Source: Prorocentrum cordatum (Eukaryota; Sar; Dinophyceae; Prorocentrales; Prorocentraceae). Taken from it: a DNA stretch of 30,000 nucleotides. Position numbers and translations under genes: made by a program. Of the stretch, positions 27,181-30,000 are shown piece by piece. Position 1 is the stretch's first letter. Every line of letters starts with the position of its first letter. The notes under the pieces are model-generated. The model did not search any database, was not told the origin of the DNA, and saw only the letters and a list, made by a program, of their open reading frames with translations. The stretch covers positions 1 through 30,000 of the forward strand of contig CAUYUJ010016899.1 of NCBI GenBank assembly GCA_963575745.1. The letters are read 5' to 3'.

Positions 27181-27993
27181 GGGGCGTTCCCGATGCTGTC
27201 GGGAGGGCGGTTGGCCAGTCATCGGTGACGGGTTCGTTGGCTGATGTCAAAAGCTGTGGAATGCCCGTTCGGGCGTCTCATGTTATCCCTCTTGGGGCCG
27301 TCTCGGGGCGCTCTTGGGCCATCTTGGGCGCTCCTTGGGCCGTTTCCCGGAGGACGGTCCCAAGACGGAGGGGCGAGAAGAAGGATGTGGAGTGAGAGGG
27401 AGGACGAGGATGAGGAGGAGGAAAGGCGGAGGAAGAAGTGCGAACAGGATGAGGGGTGATAAGGAGGAGGTGGAGAAACGAGGGGGAGGAGGAGTGAGGA
27501 TGAGGAGGAGAAACGAAGAGGAGGAGGAGGAGAAGGGGAATGAGAAACACGAATATTAAAATGTTCATTTTTTCCGCACGGTGGGCGGATTCCCTTGACG
27601 CGGAGTGTGGCGCAGCGCGGGTCACACCGCATTAAATGCAATATGGAACATGGATGCGGCCATTTCTTTGTGGGAAGCGCTGCACGCAGCGCGCGCGCAG
27701 CACACGTAGCGTAAAGTACAGTATGAACGCGGTCAGTCACGCTTGCTACCGCTGGATACGTGCAGCGCCCGGCGCGCAGGAAATACCGCCGCGGATATGC
27801 AAAGTGGCATGTGCACAAACTGATGCATCCTACAGCCAGCTCCCTTCGTCGTCGTCATCTTGGATCCGCTGCTGGCTCGAGGGGTCGTCCTTGTTAGGCT
27901 GAGGAGTTGTGAAAGATGGGAGGAGGCGGAGAATGAAGCGGGAGGGGAGAGGGAGGAGGAATTGAGTAAATGGGGTCGGGGTTGTTTGATGAC
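27181..27993. other. No gene seen; reverse CCAAGA words and GAGGA tract
   Basis: CTCTTGGGGCCGTC and CTTGGGCCATCTTGGGCGCT occur at 27280-27350. Purine-rich GAGGAGGA sequence occurs at 27370-27545. Unique sequence follows to 27993. Frames here are low complexity or short. Confidence 0.5.
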
Positions 27994-28478
27994 CGTTAAT
28001 GTCCTCGATCGCCAGCTGCATGTGCAGGGCATCCGAATCTGAGTCTATGTCGATGGGATCCAAGGCGGATTCCGCCGCCAATTCTGGGTCGCAAACCGAA
28101 TCGATGTCGATGGCCGCCTCTGGTGAGGTGAAGCTGCCGAAGAGCTCCGCCTCGAACTCCAGATCCTCGCTGGAGTCGCCGAAGAGCTCCGCCTCGAGCT
28201 CTAGATCCTCGCGGGTCGCCGGAGGAGGGTCCAGTGGCTTGGCGCCGAGAGGTTGCACGCGCGTAGCCCCGGCCTCACGGCCTCGTCCTCGGTTTCGTCC
28301 TCGGCCGCGTACGCCTCGCCCCCCGCGAGCGCTTGGGGGGGCGCCCCCCGGGTCTTCGGGCGATTTGGGACTTTGTCGCGAGCGCGGCCAGCGCGCCGCG
28401 GTGTTGTCTTGGAAGTGCCCGGGTATTGGTCGGCAAAACCGAGGTGGTGTTGCAACCAAAGGCTGTGTTCAGTCTGCC
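27994..28478 (-). CDS. Candidate exon(s) of an unknown protein, frame interrupted
   Basis: I do not recognise the product. Read on the - strand from an acceptor TTTTCAG|GG (28479/28478), one frame gives HSLWLQHHLGFADQYPG and then a basic stretch. From about 28340 downward a different frame gives an Arg/Gly-rich segment, then EDLELEAELFGDSS and EDLEFEAELFGSFT (a 14-residue tandem repeat, 42 bp in DNA), then an acidic Ile/Asp/Ser stretch. Both frames show G/C-ending codons while they look protein-like. The switch falls at the run of seven G and six C at 28335-28350, so one extra base in the assembly, or a pseudogene, would explain it. A possible GT donor sits at 27993. The basic-then-acidic layout is typical of disordered regulatory or nucleic-acid-binding regions. 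No domain is claimed. Confidence 0.45.
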
Positions 28479-28607
28479 CTGAAAATCACAAAGTCCTGAT
28501 GAGATTCCTGGACGCTGCCATTAACGAGCGTCAGGAGCGCGAAATGGCGCGCGCAATCCGCGGCCCGGCCGACGACGACCCCAAGGCGCGCGAGTATTAC
28601 CTCAATG
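28462..28607 (+). CDS. Candidate exon of an unknown protein, + strand
   Basis: Not recognised. The frame reads LCSVCPENHKVLMRF, then a charged amphipathic helix NERQEREMARAIRG and DDDPKAREYY. There is a C-x-x-C at the start and G/C-ending codons through about 28605, after which composition changes to T-rich non-coding sequence. A possible AG|G acceptor is at 28461/28462, but it lacks a pyrimidine tract, and a GC donor is at 28608. It overlaps the - strand candidate by 17 bp, so both exons are unlikely to be real as drawn. The - strand translation of this same block also has G/C-ending codons but is less helix-like. Confidence 0.4.
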
Positions 28608-28690
28608 GCTCTTGTTGTTTCACAATGCATTTTTATTCCGGGTTCGCGTCGTTTCACAAGGCATTTTTATTCCGGCAAGCAAAAGCACAG
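28608..28690. repeat. Pair of direct repeats, GTTTCACAA.GCATTTTTATT
   Basis: Two copies of about 26 bp, GTTTCACAATGCATTTTTAT and GTTTCACAAGGCATTTTTAT, each followed by TCCGG (starting near 28617 and 28650), separated by 7-8 bp. Confidence 0.7.
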
Positions 28691-29099
28691 GCAACCAGTC
28701 AGCATGCGAGCGCCCCTCAGGGTGCGAGGACGGTTACACTTTGCATGTGGGCACTTCACAACTGCGCCTCCATTGAAACAGCCAACAACACGGCAAGGCG
28801 AAACGCTTAGATTTGCACCGCGGGCTGGCCAAGGCGAAGCACTTAAATTTGCACCGCTACACCGGCCAGCGATTTTTTACGCTCAAAGCCAGCATTCGAT
28901 GCACGCCTGATGTGAAACAGCCCACAGATGCGAAATCCCCATTGCGTTTCAAAATACGTTTTTGTTTTTTTATATATTGGTTTTTTATATAAAAAATTGA
29001 TCGCGCACGGGAGCAAGCGGGGAAATGCGACCAGCATATTGGATACAATATTTTCGACGCGTCGAAGTCAGAGGGCCCATTTCCGTTTTTGATGCCTAC
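28691..29099. other. No gene seen; 37-bp direct repeat
   Basis: AGGCGAAACGCTTAGATTTG and AGGCGAAGCACTTAAATTTG (about 28795 and 28832), each followed by CACCG and a GGCCA, form a tandem pair. A T/A-rich stretch follows at 28955-29000. On the - strand, 29040-29099 continues the frame of the next exon (IKNGNGPSDFDASKIL) and may be coding if the donor at 29099 is not used. Confidence 0.5.
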
Positions 29100-29258
29100 C
29101 TGTCTCCACGCGATGTCCCGGAGCTCGTGCGCCACGGTGGTCGATAAAGCCGCCATGATGGCTTGCATCCGCCCCTTGTCGAACTTGTTGCCGTCGTACT
29201 TGGGGCACCGCCGCGCCGTCGACCTCGGCGGCAACGCCCGCTCGTAGAAGCAGGATGG
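29100..29258 (-). CDS. Exon of an unrecognised protein, - strand
   Basis: I do not recognise the family. The - strand frame reads SCFYERALPPRS, CPKYDGNKFDKGRM and STTVAHELRDIAWRQ, with mixed composition and third positions nearly all G/C (TGC CCC AAG TAC GAC GGC), matching the bias of the flavoprotein exons. It ends at ACAG|GTAGGC, a good GT donor at 29099. The start is an AG (29259) after the pyrimidine-rich TCCCTTCCTAG, or an AG|G further in (before GTCGACGGCG), which would shorten it to about 130 bp. The 27994-28478 candidate could be a downstream exon of the same gene, but the phases do not match with the obvious donor. The upstream part of the gene is not found before 30000. Confidence 0.62.
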
Positions 29259-30000
29259 CTAGGAAGGGACGGGGGGGGATGGCTGGGAGCAGGCAGGAAT
29301 CAAGGAGGATGTGGGAAAGACCAGGGGCGGGGAAGCGACGCGGCCCCCAGGGGCCCGGCAACGAAAAGCGGGCTCGAAAGGCAAAAAAAAAATGTTTTTC
29401 CAATTCGAGCCCATTTTTGCGTGGACCCCAGCGGGGCCCGCGATAAGCTGGCAGAGGGCGAGGGGGGTGGGGTTCAGGGAAGATATGAAACAATAGCTCC
29501 CGTGGGCACGGAGGACGCCATGGCGCGCAGAAAGGAGCGCTTAAGGAAGGCTTCAGGGAGGGCCCCAGGTGCAATTCCACGGGATGTCAAAGGAGGGGCC
29601 CAACCAAGGTTCCAATCAAAATTCCACGGGAGGTTTCCAGGAGCCCCTCGGATTAAGGAAGGAAGGATTCAAAGGAAGCTCCGGGAGGCTCCGGGAAAGC
29701 CGATGGGGGCCCAAGGAGGCCCCGGAAGATAGATTCACGCGTTACTTCTCGGAGGGTGTGGGCTTTCGGAAGCTAGGAGACCCCCCCGGAGGTCAGCCTG
29801 GAGCCCTTCGGGTCCAATCTTGCGTAACGAAAGGAACCCCAGGCAAAATCAAGGCCTTGGCGTATCGTTGCCAACGTAGAAATCACCTTGAGACGCAATG
29901 TAGATGATTCCAATTGCTGTTAGCCGAAGAATTTGCTTATTGTCGTCTTCTGGCCCGCGCAGGGATGACTTGTTGGGCCCCCATCAGGCAGCGTGCGTTG
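29259..30000. other. No gene seen to the right window edge
   Basis: G-runs and AGGAAGG/TTCCACGGGA words (29520-29720) form a weakly repetitive stretch. 29740-30000 is unique. A - strand frame near 29800-29960 reads LTAIGIIYIASQGDFYVG and runs off upstream into a stop; its codon bias is weak, so it is not called. Confidence 0.4.

Overview
This window reads as nuclear DNA of a GC-rich, repeat-laden eukaryote, most probably a dinoflagellate. I infer this from one gene, not from any database. Four separated coding blocks on the + strand (5336-5554, 7505-7582, 14305-14410, 21572-21658) carry consecutive pieces of the C-terminal part of a FAD-dependent amine-oxidase-like oxidoreductase, ending in a stop codon at 21658. 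The best boundaries use a GC donor (5555), a GA donor (14411) and acceptors of the form AG|G. That combination is the unusual splice grammar described for Symbiodinium-type dinoflagellates. The boundary between blocks two and three does not resolve cleanly.

Layout. 1-5330: microsatellite (CAT)n, C-rich and CTC-rich tracts, two hairpins, one terminal-inverted-repeat (TIR) element and a CCAAGA-rich dispersed module. No convincing exon is visible here, and the N-terminal exons of the flavoprotein are presumably upstream of the window. 5336-21658: the flavoprotein gene. About 97% of this span is intron. The introns hold almost all the remarkable repeats: four minisatellite arrays (77, 102, 99/77 and 90 bp periods), each followed by a purine-rich stretch and the same ~50-bp end module; further copies of the TIR family; a 348-bp tandem duplication; polypurine tracts of up to 600 bp; and ATG- and GGATT-type simple repeats. 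21659-27990: no exon that I can support. It holds a CAGATCT-rich tract, a GGCGTTGGCG-type tract, a large imperfect inverted repeat (about 24195-25761) built of 18-bp units, and a regularly spaced TTCAGTAAC array. 27994-29258: three candidate exons of unknown function, two on the - strand and one on the + strand. The rest to 30000 shows no gene.

Most long open frames here are artefacts. Repeat units of 18, 90 and 102 bp are multiples of three and stay open on both strands, and trinucleotide tracts give homopolymeric ORFs. Candidate exons were accepted only where GC-rich third codon positions, mixed amino-acid composition, family motifs and usable splice sites agreed. Indel-type differences between repeat copies, especially at 9450-10440 and 20280-20770, suggest residual long-read errors, so exact splice phases should be treated with caution.
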